A stretch of 64,000 bases of DNA from Micromonospora lutea (GCF_016863535.1 NZ_BOPB01000021.1:92924-156923), one strand, 5' to 3'; shown: positions 54,469-63,295, counted from the first letter of the stretch. Notes: generated by a model not told the origin, from the letters alone. Translations and numbers: made by a program.

Positions 54469-55806
54469 GTGAGCGTGATCACACCGCATCGACAGTTGCC
54501 GCCGTTGGGTCCGACCCGGAGGCTCAAGCTGCCCCGACAGGCCGAGCGCACACTCGGTAACGGGCTCACCGTCATCGTGGTACGCCGACCTGCGGTCCCG
54601 TTGGTGGAGTTGCGGCTCTGGATGCCCTTCGGGCGGGTCCACCCGGCCCGGGGCCACCTGCTCACGCAGACTCTGCTCTCCGGCACGGAGACGATGAGCA
54701 GTGTGCAGATCGCCGCGGAGTTGCAGAAGATCGGCGGTGGGCTCTCCGCGGGGCTGGACCCGGACCGGCTGATGCTCTCCGGCACCGGCCTGGCCACCGG
54801 GCTGGACCGGATGCTGGAGATCCTCGCGGAGATCCTTACCGGCGCCAACTACCCGTCCGCGTGGGTGGGCATCGAGCGGGACCGGCTCGTCGACGGGATC
54901 GAGGTCGCCCGGAGCCAGCCCGCGCACCTGGCCCGTACGGCGCTGCTCCGGCGGATCTTCGGCGGGCACCCGTACGCCGTACAGACGCCGGAGCCGGAGC
55001 AGGTCAGGGCCGTGCGTCCGGCGGCGTTGCGGTCGCTGCACGCCCAGCGGGTGCATCCGGCGGGCGCGGTGCTGGTGTTGGTCGGCGACCTGCGCCCGGA
55101 GCGGGCGTTGGACGCGGCCGAGAAGGCCCTCGGCGGGTGGGCCGGTGCTGGGCGCGCGGCGGATGTGCCGCCCATTCCACCGTTGGAGCCGGGCCCGTTG
55201 TTGCTGGTCGACCGGCCCGGGTCGGTGCAGTCGTCGATGCGGGTGGCATTGCCGGGGGCACCGCGTACGCATCCCGACCACGCGGCTCTGCAGTTGGCCA
55301 ATCTGCTCTTCGGCGGTTACTTCTCCTCCCGATGGGTGGAGAACATCCGGGAGGACAAGGGATACACGTACGGTCCGCACTCGCTGATCGAGCACTCGGT
55401 GGCCGGTTCGGTGCTGGTGGCCGCCGCCGAGGTGGCCACCGAGGTGACGGCACCGGCGTTGCTGGAGACGATCTACGAGTTGGGTCGGATCGCCACCGTG
55501 CCGCCCGCTGTCGACGAGTTGGAACAGGCCCGGCAGTACGCTCTCGGCACGCTCCAGCTCGGCATCTCCACTCAGGCCGGGCTGGCGTCGCTGGTCAGCG
55601 CGTACGCCGGCAACGGGCTGCGGCTGGACTACCTGGCCGAACACGCGGCCCGGCTGGCGAAGGTGGGCGTGGACGATGTCACCGAGGTGGCGGCCCGCTA
55701 CCTCGCCCCGTCACGAGCGGTCACGGTGGTGCTCGGTGACGCCGAGCGGATCGCTGGGTCGCTGGCCACGCTGGCGCCGGTCGAGACCGTCCCGGTTCCG
55801 TGTTGA
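54469..55806 (+). CDS. M16 metallopeptidase-like protein, non-catalytic subunit
   Basis: The 445-residue protein has the M16 fold, including the C-terminal half (NLLFGGYFSSRWVENIREDKGYTYG), but lacks the HxxEH motif (the equivalent is ARGHLLTQTLL). It is probably the non-catalytic partner of the preceding gene, as in other M16B heterodimers. GTG 54469 starts it. It ends 58 bp before nudC in the same direction. Confidence 0.92.
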   Translation: MSVITPHRQLPPLGPTRRLKLPRQAERTLGNGLTVIVVRRPAVPLVELRLWMPFGRVHPARGHLLTQTLLSGTETMSSVQIAAELQKIGGGLSAGLDPDRLMLSGTGLATGLDRMLEILAEILTGANYPSAWVGIERDRLVDGIEVARSQPAHLARTALLRRIFGGHPYAVQTPEPEQVRAVRPAALRSLHAQRVHPAGAVLVLVGDLRPERALDAAEKALGGWAGAGRAADVPPIPPLEPGPLLLVDRPGSVQSSMRVALPGAPRTHPDHAALQLANLLFGGYFSSRWVENIREDKGYTYGPHSLIEHSVAGSVLVAAAEVATEVTAPALLETIYELGRIATVPPAVDELEQARQYALGTLQLGISTQAGLASLVSAYAGNGLRLDYLAEHAARLAKVGVDDVTEVAARYLAPSRAVTVVLGDAERIAGSLATLAPVETVPVPC

Positions 55807-55864
55807 GCGTGCGTCGTCATGCGGTGGCGCCATACGTCGGCCGGCGTCGCGGTGGAGGGTCGTG

Positions 55865-56815
55865 GTGAGCGGAGGCGGAGAGAGCAGCCCGCCGTTGGCC
55901 CGCTCCACGCTGGACCGCGCGGCGCATCGGCGTACCGATCCGCAGTGGTTGGCCCAGGCGTGGGCCGGGGCACGGGTGCTGGTCCTGGACATCGAGGCGG
56001 GTGGGCGGGCGCTGGTGCGTACCGACACCGCCGTGCCGGAACTGGTGCTGGTGGCCGCCGAGGCAGTGCCGCCGGCACTCGCTTCGGGCGCGATGTTCCT
56101 CGGTGTCGAGCCGGACGGGATCCCGGTCTTCTGTGTGCACAGTCAACTGCCGGCGGCACCGGAGACCCGACCGGCCCATCTACGGGACGTCGGGCATGTG
56201 CTCAACGACCGGGACGCCGGGTTGTTCACCACCGCGCTGGCGTTGACCAACTGGCATCTCCGACACCTGTACCATCCGGTCACCGGCGAGCCGACCCGGG
56301 CGGACGAGGCCGGTTGGACCCGGGTGGACAGCACCGGCGAGCGGGTGTGGCCGCGTACCGACCCGGCGATGATCGTGCTCGTGCACGACGGGGTCGACGG
56401 CGCCGAGGGCAGGTGTCTGCTCGGCAACAACGCCACCTGGCCCAGCAGGAAGGGCGTGCGGCGGTTCTCCTGCCTCGCCGGTTACCTGGAGCCGGGGGAG
56501 TCGGCTGAGGCCGCGGTGCTGCGCGAGGTCCGCGAGGAGGTCGGCGTCGAGGTTTCCGACATCACGTACGCGGGCAGCCAGGCCTGGCCGTTTCCGGGCT
56601 CGCTGATGCTCGGCTTCCTGGCCGTGGCCGACCCGGCGCAACCACTGCGGGTCGATCCGACCGAGATCGCGGAGGCGCGTTGGTTCTCCCGGCGGGAGAT
56701 CGAGGCGGCGCTCGCCGGTCGGCCGGTCGAGGTGGGCGATGCCCGTCTGCTGTTGCCCCCGCCCTCGTCGATCGCGCTGTTCCTGGTGCACCGCTGGCTC
56801 GACCGGCGTTGTTGA
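55865..56815 (+). CDS. nudC: NudC-like NAD-hydrolysing Nudix protein lacking zinc-ribbon cysteines
   Basis: The Nudix box GYLEPGESAEAAVLREVREEV and the NudC signature SQAWPFPGSLMLGF are clear; NudC cleaves NADH and can remove NAD caps from RNA. The protein is 316 residues. Where E. coli NudC has a four-Cys zinc ribbon, this protein has TNWHLRHLYHPVTGEP ... ERVWPRTDP, with none of the four Cys. GTG 55865 has GGAGG at 6 nt; GTG 55862 is also possible. In mycobacteria nudC lies near uvrD2 and mrx1, as here. A hairpin follows the stop. Confidence 0.9.
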   Translation: MSGGGESSPPLARSTLDRAAHRRTDPQWLAQAWAGARVLVLDIEAGGRALVRTDTAVPELVLVAAEAVPPALASGAMFLGVEPDGIPVFCVHSQLPAAPETRPAHLRDVGHVLNDRDAGLFTTALALTNWHLRHLYHPVTGEPTRADEAGWTRVDSTGERVWPRTDPAMIVLVHDGVDGAEGRCLLGNNATWPSRKGVRRFSCLAGYLEPGESAEAAVLREVREEVGVEVSDITYAGSQAWPFPGSLMLGFLAVADPAQPLRVDPTEIAEARWFSRREIEAALAGRPVEVGDARLLLPPPSSIALFLVHRWLDRRC

Positions 56816-56832
56816 CGGACGATGTGGTGCGG

Positions 56833-56876
56833 CCCCGGTCCGTGACCGTCGTTGCCGCGGCGGTCACGGACCGGGG
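56833..56876. terminator. 16-bp hairpin between convergent nudC and the 90-aa gene
   Basis: CCCCGGTCCGTGACCG (56833-56848) and its exact complement (56861-56876) form a perfect stem with a 12-nt loop. It lies 17 bp after the nudC stop and can serve both strands. Confidence 0.75.
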
Positions 56877-56949
56877 ACACGGGCCGTCGTGGTCGGCTGG
56901 TGAGGAACACGGCGGGGGAGCCGGTCGACCACGACGGACGTGTGATGGG

Positions 56950-57222
56950 TCAGGTGCCGGGCCAGCCGGAGGCGGCCCGTTGGTGGCGAGGGTCGTCCAG
57001 CGGCAGCACCTTGACCCGCTGCTTGCCGGAACGCACGGCGCCCACGGTGGCGATTGCGCGGGCCAGCAGCAGCGCGGCGTCGCGGTCGTCGGCGTGGACG
57101 ACCTGGCGCCGTGCCTCGGGCTGGGCGGTCTCGTCCCGCAACCGCTGCCCTTCGGCCCAGGCAGCGGTGATGTCGGCGTCGGCGACGGCGCGAATGTCGG
57201 TGCGAACGATCAGGAACCGCAT
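56950..57222 (-). CDS. Hypothetical protein, 90 aa
   Basis: A soluble 90-residue protein, with a beta-strand-like start (MRFLIVRTDIRA) and a helix ending in alternating charged residues. GGAGA lies 5 nt before ATG 57222. I do not recognise the family. It is transcribed towards nudC, from which a hairpin separates it; upstream is a 206-bp gap with the DUF397 terminator. Confidence 0.6.
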   Translation of the reverse strand: MRFLIVRTDIRAVADADITAAWAEGQRLRDETAQPEARRQVVHADDRDAALLLARAIATVGAVRSGKQRVKVLPLDDPRHQRAASGWPGT

Positions 57223-57382
57223 GCGGGTCTCCGGATGTGTCGCGATGAATGGGACCGTGGAAGTTCCACGTCACTTTCGTCATCGTACGCCCGTCGCGTG
57301 TCCCAGCAAGTGAAACGCGCCCATCGGTGTGCAGGCCCGACCGATCATCCGACCCCTGCTCAGGGGTTGTCGGACGACGGCG

Positions 57383-57412
57383 GGGGCCGCCGGCTCAGCA
57401 GCCGGCGGCCCC
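57383..57412 (-). terminator. 13-bp hairpin after the DUF397 gene
   Basis: GGGGCCGCCGGCT (57383-57395) and the complement (57400-57412) enclose a CAGC loop. It lies 17 bp after the DUF397 stop on the minus strand and is likely its terminator; no T-tract is present. Confidence 0.75.
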
Positions 57413-57428
57413 GTCGAACGTCCACGTG

Positions 57429-57665
57429 CTAGTGCGTGTCGAACTCCCCGTTCCGGGCACCGGCGATGAAGCCCTGCCAGCCAACCCGACCGAACAGCAG
57501 CACCGGGCCACCACGGTCCTTGCTGTCACGCAGCGCCACCGCGGCGGGACCGTTGGACAGCGGTGCCACCTCCACACAGTTGGAGGTCTGACTGCGCGTA
57601 CTGGTGCGCCAGGGTGCGTCCGCGAGTTGGGTGAGGACGGTTGTCGTGTTGCGGAACTCGTTCAT
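57429..57665 (-). CDS. DUF397 protein
   Basis: The 78-residue protein has the DUF397 pattern: PWRTSTRSQTSNCVEVA, then VALRDSKDRGGPVLLFG and the final W-x2-F. These proteins pair with XRE-DUF5753 regulators in Streptomyces and Micromonospora, in sets that control development or secondary metabolism. ATG 57665 has AGGAG upstream. The regulator gene lies just upstream, 69 bp away on the same strand. Confidence 0.93.
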   Translation of the reverse strand: MNEFRNTTTVLTQLADAPWRTSTRSQTSNCVEVAPLSNGPAAVALRDSKDRGGPVLLFGRVGWQGFIAGARNGEFDTH

Positions 57666-57733
57666 CGTTGCGCTCCTGAGGTGAACCGACGGAACGAGTG
57701 GGCACGCACGTCCCGACGGCAGACCGGTACCGG

Positions 57734-58714
57734 TCACCGTTCTGTCAGGCGCCCGGAGGCTCTGCGGCGTTGAACCGGCGCCGTTGCCGGACCACCCGCC
57801 ACAGTGGGCGGGGTCGCCGCGGCGGACAGCCGTCCCGACGACTCCATCAGCCAGGAGAGGGTGTCCGTTGCGGAGAGTGCCGCCGTGCATAGCCACTCGA
57901 AAACCACTTTATAGCGATTTAGGGTCATTGCGTCGGTCGACATGACGTCGGTGAAGCCACCTTCGATGGCGAGCGTCTCCGGATCGAGGGGATCGGCGAA
58001 CCGGTAGACCGAGAACGCGGTCGGCGGGAGGTACCACTGGCCGATCGGAGCGTCCCGGGGAAGCACGTGCAGCGTGACGTTCGGCAGCATGGCCAGCTCG
58101 CAGAGCTGCGCCAACTGCTCACGAAGCACCTCCGGTGGCCCGGCCCGGCGGCCGAGCGCGGACTCCTCCAGCACCGCCGTGTAGCGGGGCGGATCGATCT
58201 CCCGGATGAGTGCCGACTGTCGCGCCAACCGAGCCCTGATCTCCGTCTCGATCTCGTCCTCGGCCTCCGGGGCACCGGCGGCCTGATCGACCTGCCAGGC
58301 GGAGGAGATCCGCATCCGCGCGTATCCCGTTGTCTGCAACAGCCCCGGCACCAGCACCGGGTTGTACTCGGAGATCTCGGCGCAACCCGCCTCCAGCTCG
58401 GCGAAGCCGCGTTGCTGTTGCGTCATCGCCGGATATCGCTTCAACCAACCACGCATGTCGCCGGCTTCCTGGGTGATGCCGAGCAGCTCCAGGCGGAGGG
58501 CGTCGTCCACGTGGTACAGGTCGAGCAGGTCCCGCACGTCGCCTGGGTCGGGTCGGCTGCGACCGTTCTCCAGCCGGGACAGTTTGGACGCGGAAGCCCA
58601 GCCGACGCGTTCGATGACCTGGTCGCCGGTGAGCCCGGCGGCCTCGCGCAGGCGGCGCAGTTCACCGCCGAGCCGGCGGCGGCGCAGGATCGGGCTGGGT
58701 GCGGCAGGAGGCAC
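57734..58714 (-). CDS. XRE-family regulator with DUF5753
   Basis: The 326-residue protein has an N-terminal XRE helix-turn-helix (ELRRLREAAGLTGDQVIERV, ASKLSRLENGRSRP) and a C-terminal DUF5753 (VPGLLQTTGYARM, LPRDAPIGQWYLPP). GTG 58714 has GAGG 5 nt upstream; the frame is open to 59212 but only as a shadow of the MFS gene. It forms the standard pair with the following DUF397 gene. It is divergent from the MFS exporter and may regulate it. Confidence 0.92.
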   Translation of the reverse strand: MPPAAPSPILRRRRLGGELRRLREAAGLTGDQVIERVGWASASKLSRLENGRSRPDPGDVRDLLDLYHVDDALRLELLGITQEAGDMRGWLKRYPAMTQQQRGFAELEAGCAEISEYNPVLVPGLLQTTGYARMRISSAWQVDQAAGAPEAEDEIETEIRARLARQSALIREIDPPRYTAVLEESALGRRAGPPEVLREQLAQLCELAMLPNVTLHVLPRDAPIGQWYLPPTAFSVYRFADPLDPETLAIEGGFTDVMSTDAMTLNRYKVVFEWLCTAALSATDTLSWLMESSGRLSAAATPPTVAGGPATAPVQRRRASGRLTER

Positions 58715-58919
58715 AGTGTCCTCTTTTCCGTCGACCGCCGCAGACGCGACGGTAACTGTATGAAATTCGCCCCCCACGGTCAGTATGGACGTCGCGACCG
58801 GCGCCGGAGGTACCGGTGGGGGCGTGTCATCAGAAATACGCGGACCCGACAGCGACTCCGGTCGGCGCGATCCGCGTCGCCGAACACCCTCCATCCCGAG
58901 TCGCGCCACCGGAGGATCG

Positions 58920-60233
58920 ATGCGCACCGTCCTGAACCGCCCGGACTTCCGCCTGCTCTTCGGTGGACTGCTGGCCAGCATGACCGCGGAGTCGATCCTG
59001 CTGCTGGCGCTCGCCGTCTGGGTGAAGGACCTCACCGGATCGGACGGCCTCGCCGGTGCCACGATCTTCGTGATCCTCGCGCCACGCACGCTCGCACCGC
59101 TGGTCGGATGGTTCGTCGACCGGTATCCGGGGCGGCCCCTCTTCGTGGTCACCAACCTCGCGACGGCGTTGCTGCTCACCCCCCTCTTCGCGGTCCGCGA
59201 CGCGGGCGACATGTGGCTCGTCTACGCGGTGGCCGCGTGGTACGGGTTGTCGAACCTGACCATCGGGGCGGTGCTCAGCCGGCTGGTGCGGGAACTGGTG
59301 CCACCGGATTTGCTCGGTGAGGCGAACGGGGCGTTGCAGACCGCCCGGCAGGGACTGCGATTGATCGGCCCGCTCGCCGGTGCCGGCCTCTACGTGGCGT
59401 TCGGCGGCTGGCCGCTGGTCCTGGTGGGGATTGTCGGATTCCTGCTGGCCGCCGTGGTGGTCGGTATGCCGCGGGGGGTCGCCGTGCCGCACGAGGTGCC
59501 CGCCGCGCTGGCCGACGATGCCAGGCCCGGACCACGCTGGCCGGCGGAACTGGTCGCTGGACTCCGCCACCTGGCGGGCGAGCCGGCGCTGCGGCGGGCG
59601 CTGCTCGGATACGGCCTCGGTTCGCTGGTGATGGGCTTCACCGAGTCACTGATCTTCGCGTACGTGGACCGGGGGCTCGGGCGGGATCCCGCCTTCGTGG
59701 GGGTGCTCTTCACCGCGCAGGGCATCGGTGGTCTGGTGGGTGGGCTGCTCTCCGCCGCTGTGCTGCGTCGGGTCGGTGAGCTGGGCACTCTCGCGGTCGG
59801 CGTGGCGCTCTTCGGACCTGCCGCGCTGATGCTGGCGTACCCGAATCTGTGGCTCGGCCTCGCCGCGGTGCTGGTGGCGGGTCTGTCGTTGCCGCTGGCC
59901 CTGGTCGGCCTGCACACCCTGATCCAGCGGCGGACCCCGCCGGAACTGCTCGGCCGGGTCGCCGCTGCCGCCGAGGCGGCGGTCAGGTGCCCGCAGGCGT
60001 TCTCTGTCGGCATGGGTGCGCTTGTCGTTGCCCTGCTCGACTACCGGCTGGTCTTCGCGGTGGTCGGTCTGGCGACCCTGCTCGCGGGCAACTACCTCTG
60101 GCGTGGGCGGCACCTGAGTCCACCGCCCGGCCCACCGGCCCGACCCCGGATTCCCATCCAACGCCCGGCACCCGAGGCCCGGAAAGCCGACACCGCTCTG
60201 TCCAAGACTCCCCACCCCTCCCGACACCGTTGA
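58920..60233 (+). CDS. MFS exporter
   Basis: The 437-residue protein has about 12 membrane segments and the MFS pattern: RPDFRLLFGG at the start, APLVGWFVDRYPGRP in loop 2-3, and a similar second half. It resembles EntS/macrolide-type exporters. The C-terminal ~35 residues are a Pro-rich cytoplasmic tail. GGAGG lies 4 nt before ATG 58920. It is divergent from the XRE regulator (205 bp). The substrate is unknown. Confidence 0.88.
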   Translation: MRTVLNRPDFRLLFGGLLASMTAESILLLALAVWVKDLTGSDGLAGATIFVILAPRTLAPLVGWFVDRYPGRPLFVVTNLATALLLTPLFAVRDAGDMWLVYAVAAWYGLSNLTIGAVLSRLVRELVPPDLLGEANGALQTARQGLRLIGPLAGAGLYVAFGGWPLVLVGIVGFLLAAVVVGMPRGVAVPHEVPAALADDARPGPRWPAELVAGLRHLAGEPALRRALLGYGLGSLVMGFTESLIFAYVDRGLGRDPAFVGVLFTAQGIGGLVGGLLSAAVLRRVGELGTLAVGVALFGPAALMLAYPNLWLGLAAVLVAGLSLPLALVGLHTLIQRRTPPELLGRVAAAAEAAVRCPQAFSVGMGALVVALLDYRLVFAVVGLATLLAGNYLWRGRHLSPPPGPPARPRIPIQRPAPEARKADTALSKTPHPSRHR

Positions 60234-60283
60234 TCATGAGGTTGCCCGGGTGCACGCGCACCCGGGCAACCAACGTCATGATC
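60230..60283. repeat. Palindromic element, TTGATCATGAG family (copy 3)
   Basis: An inner stem GTTGCCCGGGTGC (60241-60253) / complement (60258-60270) is preceded by TTGATCATGAG (60230-60240) and followed by a displaced CATGATC (60277-60283). It overlaps the last bases of the MFS gene and precedes the convergent mrx1. It is the same family as 14965 and 15190. Confidence 0.72.
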
Positions 60284-60315
60284 GGCGCGGGAGGAGATGG
60301 TCCACGCCAGGGCGG

Positions 60316-60558
60316 TCAGGCCGCGATGCTCTCCAGGTGCTGCTTGACCTGAGTGATCGACGGGTTGGTCAACGCGCTGCCGTCGGCGAAGCGCAGCGTG
60401 GGCACGGTCTGGTTACCGCCGTTGACCTGCATCACGAACGTCGCGGCTGCCGGATCCTGCTCGATGTCGACCACCTCGTAGGCGATCCCCTCCCGGTCGA
60501 GCTGCGACTTCAACCGGTGGCAGTAGCCGCACCAGGGGGTGGAATACATCGTCAGCAT
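60316..60558 (-). CDS. mrx1: Mycoredoxin (glutaredoxin-like)
   Basis: The 80-residue protein is a glutaredoxin fold with the CGYC motif at residues 10-13 and TVPTLRF as the cis-Pro loop. In actinobacteria it reduces mycothiol mixed disulfides. ATG 60558 has GGAGG 8 nt upstream; the frame runs to 60600 without support. It is divergent from uvrD2, as in mycobacteria. Together with mshB it implies a mycothiol redox system. Confidence 0.94.
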   Translation of the reverse strand: MLTMYSTPWCGYCHRLKSQLDREGIAYEVVDIEQDPAAATFVMQVNGGNQTVPTLRFADGSALTNPSITQVKQHLESIAA

Positions 60559-60650
60559 GGTCAGATCCTCCAACGTCGCGCCCGGTGGCTTGCCGATCAA
60601 GCACGGGCTATCCGCTGCAACATCAGGGGGAGCTGCGACAATTCCCCGCT

Positions 60651-62816
60651 GTGGTGGTTAACTCCGCGTCCGAACGCGTGCTTGCCGGGCTCGATCCGGA
60701 GCAACGCTCGGCGGTGACCGCCCCGGCCGGCCCGGTCTGCGTGCTCGCCGGCGCCGGCACCGGGAAGACCCGAGCGGTCACGTCGCGGATCGCGTACCGG
60801 GCGCTGACCGGTGAGATATCGGCCCGGCACGTGCTCGCGGTCACCTTCACCGCCCGCGCCGCCGCGGAACTGCGGCAACGACTCGCCGTGGCCGGTGTGG
60901 CCGGCGTACAGGCACGCACCTTCCACGCGGCGGCGCTGCGCCAGGTCCGCTACTTCGCGCCCCGGCTGCTCGACGGCCGGGCCATGCCCGAGTTGCTGGA
61001 CAGCAAGGTCAGACTGGTCACCCTCGCCGCCGCGCGAGCCGGTCTCCGGGCCGACCGGACGGCGGCCCGCGACCTCGCCGGTGAGATCGAGTGGGCCAAG
61101 TCCTCCCTCGTCGAGCCGGGCGAGTACGTGGTGGCCGCGGCGAAGGCACTGCGGGAGACCTCGCACGAGCCGGCGAAGGTGGCGGAGGTGTTCGCCGCGT
61201 ACGAGAGGCTCAAGCGCACCGGAGGTGTGATCGACTTCGAGGACGTGCTGCGTGCCGCGGTGTGGGGGATCGAGGAACACCCGGATGTCGCGGAGCAGGT
61301 CCGTAACCAGTACCGACACCTCGTCGTCGACGAGTACCAGGACGTCAACCCGTTGCAGCAGCGGCTGCTGGACGCCTGGCTCGGCGGACGTGACGACCTG
61401 ACCGTGGTCGGCGACGCCTCCCAGACCATCTACTCGTTCACCGGCGCCACCTCGGCGTACCTGGTCGACTTCCCGCGACGGTACCGGGCGGCCACCGTGG
61501 TCCGGCTGGTTCGCGACTACCGCTCGACCCCCCAGGTGGTGGGGCTCGCCAACGCGGTCATCTCGCAGGCGCGGGGCACCGAGGCGCGGCTGCGCCTGGA
61601 ACTGGTCGGGCAGCGTCCGGCCGGCCCGGAACCGGAGCGGCGGATCTTCACCGACGAGCCGGCCGAGGCCGCCGCGGTCGCCGCCCGCTGCCGCGCGTTG
61701 ATCGACGCCGGCACCCCGGCCCGCGAGGTCGCGGTGCTGTTCCGCACCAACGCCCAGTCCGAGGCGTACGAGAAGGCGCTCGCCGAGGCCGGCGTGCCGT
61801 ACCTGGTCCAGGGGGCGGAGCGGTTCTTCGAGCGGGTCGAGGTCCGTCAGGCGATTGTCGCGTTACGCGCGGCGACCCGGTCGCTGCCCGGTGACACGCC
61901 ACTGCCGGCGGCGGTGGTCGAGGCGCTGGCCGGTGTCGGATGGGCACCGGACACCCCTCCGCCGGGTGGTGCCGCCCGTGAACGGTGGGAGGCGCTGGCC
62001 GCGCTGGTGCAACTCGCCGAGGAGTACGCGGCCACGCCGGAGATCGTGCCGCTGGGGGTGGCTGCCACCGTGGAGCGCCCGGTCACCCTGACCGACTTCA
62101 CCGAGGAACTGGCCCGGCGGGCGGCTCAGCAGCACGTACCCACCGTGGACGGGGTGACCCTGGCCTCCCTGCACTCCGCCAAGGGCCTGGAGTGGGACGC
62201 CGTCTTCCTGGTCGGTCTGGCCGAGGGCACCCTGCCCACCACGTACGCGCGCACCACCGAGCAGGTCGAGGAGGAACGCCGCCTGCTCTACGTGGGTATC
62301 ACCCGGGCCCGGCAGTGGCTCTGGCTGTCGTACGCCTCGGCCCGTTCGCCGGGGGGCCGACCGCGACGGCCGTGTCGTTTCCTGCCGCAACTGGCGCCCA
62401 CCTCGGCGACGGAGCGGGCCAGCGGAGGGCGCCCGGTGCGGACCCCCCAGCGGCGCGCCGCCACCCGGATCGTGTCCTGTCGGATCTGCGGCACCACCCT
62501 GCTCGCCGGACCCGACCGCAAACTGGGCCGGTGCGCCACCTGTCTCTCCGACATCGACGACGAGCTGCACGAGCGGTTGCGCGAGTGGCGGTCCCGGGTG
62601 GCGGGGGCGCAGAAGGTGCCCGCGTACGTGGTCTTCACCGACGCGACGCTGGTGGCACTGGCTGAGCGGCGGCCGGGCCGGGCCGAGGAACTGGTCGCGA
62701 TCGCCGGGATCGGGCCGCGCAAACTCGGCCTGTACGGGGAGGCGGTGCTGGCGTTGGTGGCAGGCGCGGCGGTCGACGAGATCTGCCCACAGAAAACTTC
62801 TGAATCTGACCGTTAA
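60651..62816 (+). CDS. uvrD2: ATP-dependent DNA helicase UvrD2
   Basis: The 721-residue helicase has Walker A AGAGTGKT at residues 33-40, VDEYQDVNPLQQ, and the usual SF1A motifs. C-terminal to the motor come a tetracysteine zinc motif (CRIC ... CATC near residue 610) and an HRDC domain (VPAYVVFTDATLVALAE), which identify UvrD2. The GTG at 60651 is 8 nt after GACAAT, an acceptable -10 box, so it may be leaderless. It is divergent from mrx1, and whiB7 follows. Confidence 0.95.
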   Translation: MVVNSASERVLAGLDPEQRSAVTAPAGPVCVLAGAGTGKTRAVTSRIAYRALTGEISARHVLAVTFTARAAAELRQRLAVAGVAGVQARTFHAAALRQVRYFAPRLLDGRAMPELLDSKVRLVTLAAARAGLRADRTAARDLAGEIEWAKSSLVEPGEYVVAAAKALRETSHEPAKVAEVFAAYERLKRTGGVIDFEDVLRAAVWGIEEHPDVAEQVRNQYRHLVVDEYQDVNPLQQRLLDAWLGGRDDLTVVGDASQTIYSFTGATSAYLVDFPRRYRAATVVRLVRDYRSTPQVVGLANAVISQARGTEARLRLELVGQRPAGPEPERRIFTDEPAEAAAVAARCRALIDAGTPAREVAVLFRTNAQSEAYEKALAEAGVPYLVQGAERFFERVEVRQAIVALRAATRSLPGDTPLPAAVVEALAGVGWAPDTPPPGGAARERWEALAALVQLAEEYAATPEIVPLGVAATVERPVTLTDFTEELARRAAQQHVPTVDGVTLASLHSAKGLEWDAVFLVGLAEGTLPTTYARTTEQVEEERRLLYVGITRARQWLWLSYASARSPGGRPRRPCRFLPQLAPTSATERASGGRPVRTPQRRAATRIVSCRICGTTLLAGPDRKLGRCATCLSDIDDELHERLREWRSRVAGAQKVPAYVVFTDATLVALAERRPGRAEELVAIAGIGPRKLGLYGEAVLALVAGAAVDEICPQKTSESDR

Positions 62817-62821
62817 TTCGT

Positions 62822-62851
62822 TTGCCCTCGCCCTGCCGGCAGGCATAGCCT
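62822..62851 (+). promoter_or_regulatory. whiB7 promoter with AT-rich upstream element
   Basis: A -35-like TTGCCC (62822-62827), an 18-nt spacer and -10 TAGCCT (62846-62851) lie just after the uvrD2 stop. Directly upstream is GTTAATTCG, an AT-rich patch in GC-rich surroundings. WhiB7 is known to need such an AT-rich site next to the -35 for autoregulation, so this fits a self-activated promoter. It gives a leader of about 500 nt. Confidence 0.65.
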
Positions 62852-62943
62852 CATGGCACACCTCGGGAGGGGGCCCTGTTCGGGCTGCTCACGGGGTTTG
62901 TGTCCGGGTCGACCACGAGTGAACGTCAAAGGAGGTGGCACCG

Positions 62944-63228
62944 ATGGAGAGCTACATCTACCAGCGTCCGACGGCGCTGCCCGTTGCCGTCGCTCCGCTG
63001 TCGGCTGCCCCGATGACCGTCGCTCCGCTGGCGGAAGTCCGGGCCACCGCTGTCGCCGCGCGACCGTGGGCTCCGCAGGTGCACCGGGTCGAGGTTCAGG
63101 CCGAGCTGATTCTCGCACCGGTTACGAACGGGCTCCAGGGGCGTAGTGGCTTCACGGGCAAGGGCGTCGATGGCGTCAGCAAGCGGATGGACGTCCGCGG
63201 TGTTCCACCTCGAGGTAGACCGGTCTGA
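62944..63228 (+). CDS. Upstream ORF of whiB7, 94 codons
   Basis: This ORF has the best ribosome site in the window, AAAGGAGGTG, ending 7-8 nt before ATG 62944. The product has an Ala/Pro/Val-rich middle, then a basic Gly-rich tail (GFTGKGVDGVSKRMDVRGV). It matches no enzyme. Its stop at 63226-63228 lies in the loop of the whiB7 leader structure, 131 bp before the whiB7 start. Translation of such uORFs controls whiB7 attenuation in mycobacteria and Streptomyces; I infer the same here. Confidence 0.75.
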   Translation: MESYIYQRPTALPVAVAPLSAAPMTVAPLAEVRATAVAARPWAPQVHRVEVQAELILAPVTNGLQGRSGFTGKGVDGVSKRMDVRGVPPRGRPV

Positions 63229-63254
63229 CCACAGACCACCGGCTCACCTCGAGG
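63206..63254 (+). promoter_or_regulatory. Alternative (antiterminator) fold in the whiB7 leader
   Basis: CACCTCGAGG occurs twice (63206-63215 and 63245-63254). Because CCTCGAGG is self-complementary, the two copies can pair and enclose a hairpin GGTCTG/CAGACC (63222-63237). The right copy overlaps the base of the terminator stem, so the folds exclude each other at that point. The uORF stop codon lies in the hairpin loop region. Confidence 0.6.
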
Positions 63255-63295
63255 CCGCGGAACCCGCATACCGGGATCCGCGGCCTTAGTTTTTT
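63251..63295 (+). terminator. Intrinsic terminator (attenuator) upstream of whiB7
   Basis: AGGCCGCGGA (63252-63261) pairs with TCCGCGGCCT (63277-63286), with an inner CCC/GGG stem, and TTAGTTTTTT follows. This is the only strong T-tract terminator in the window and sits 65 bp before whiB7, so its likely role is attenuation of whiB7. Confidence 0.8.
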
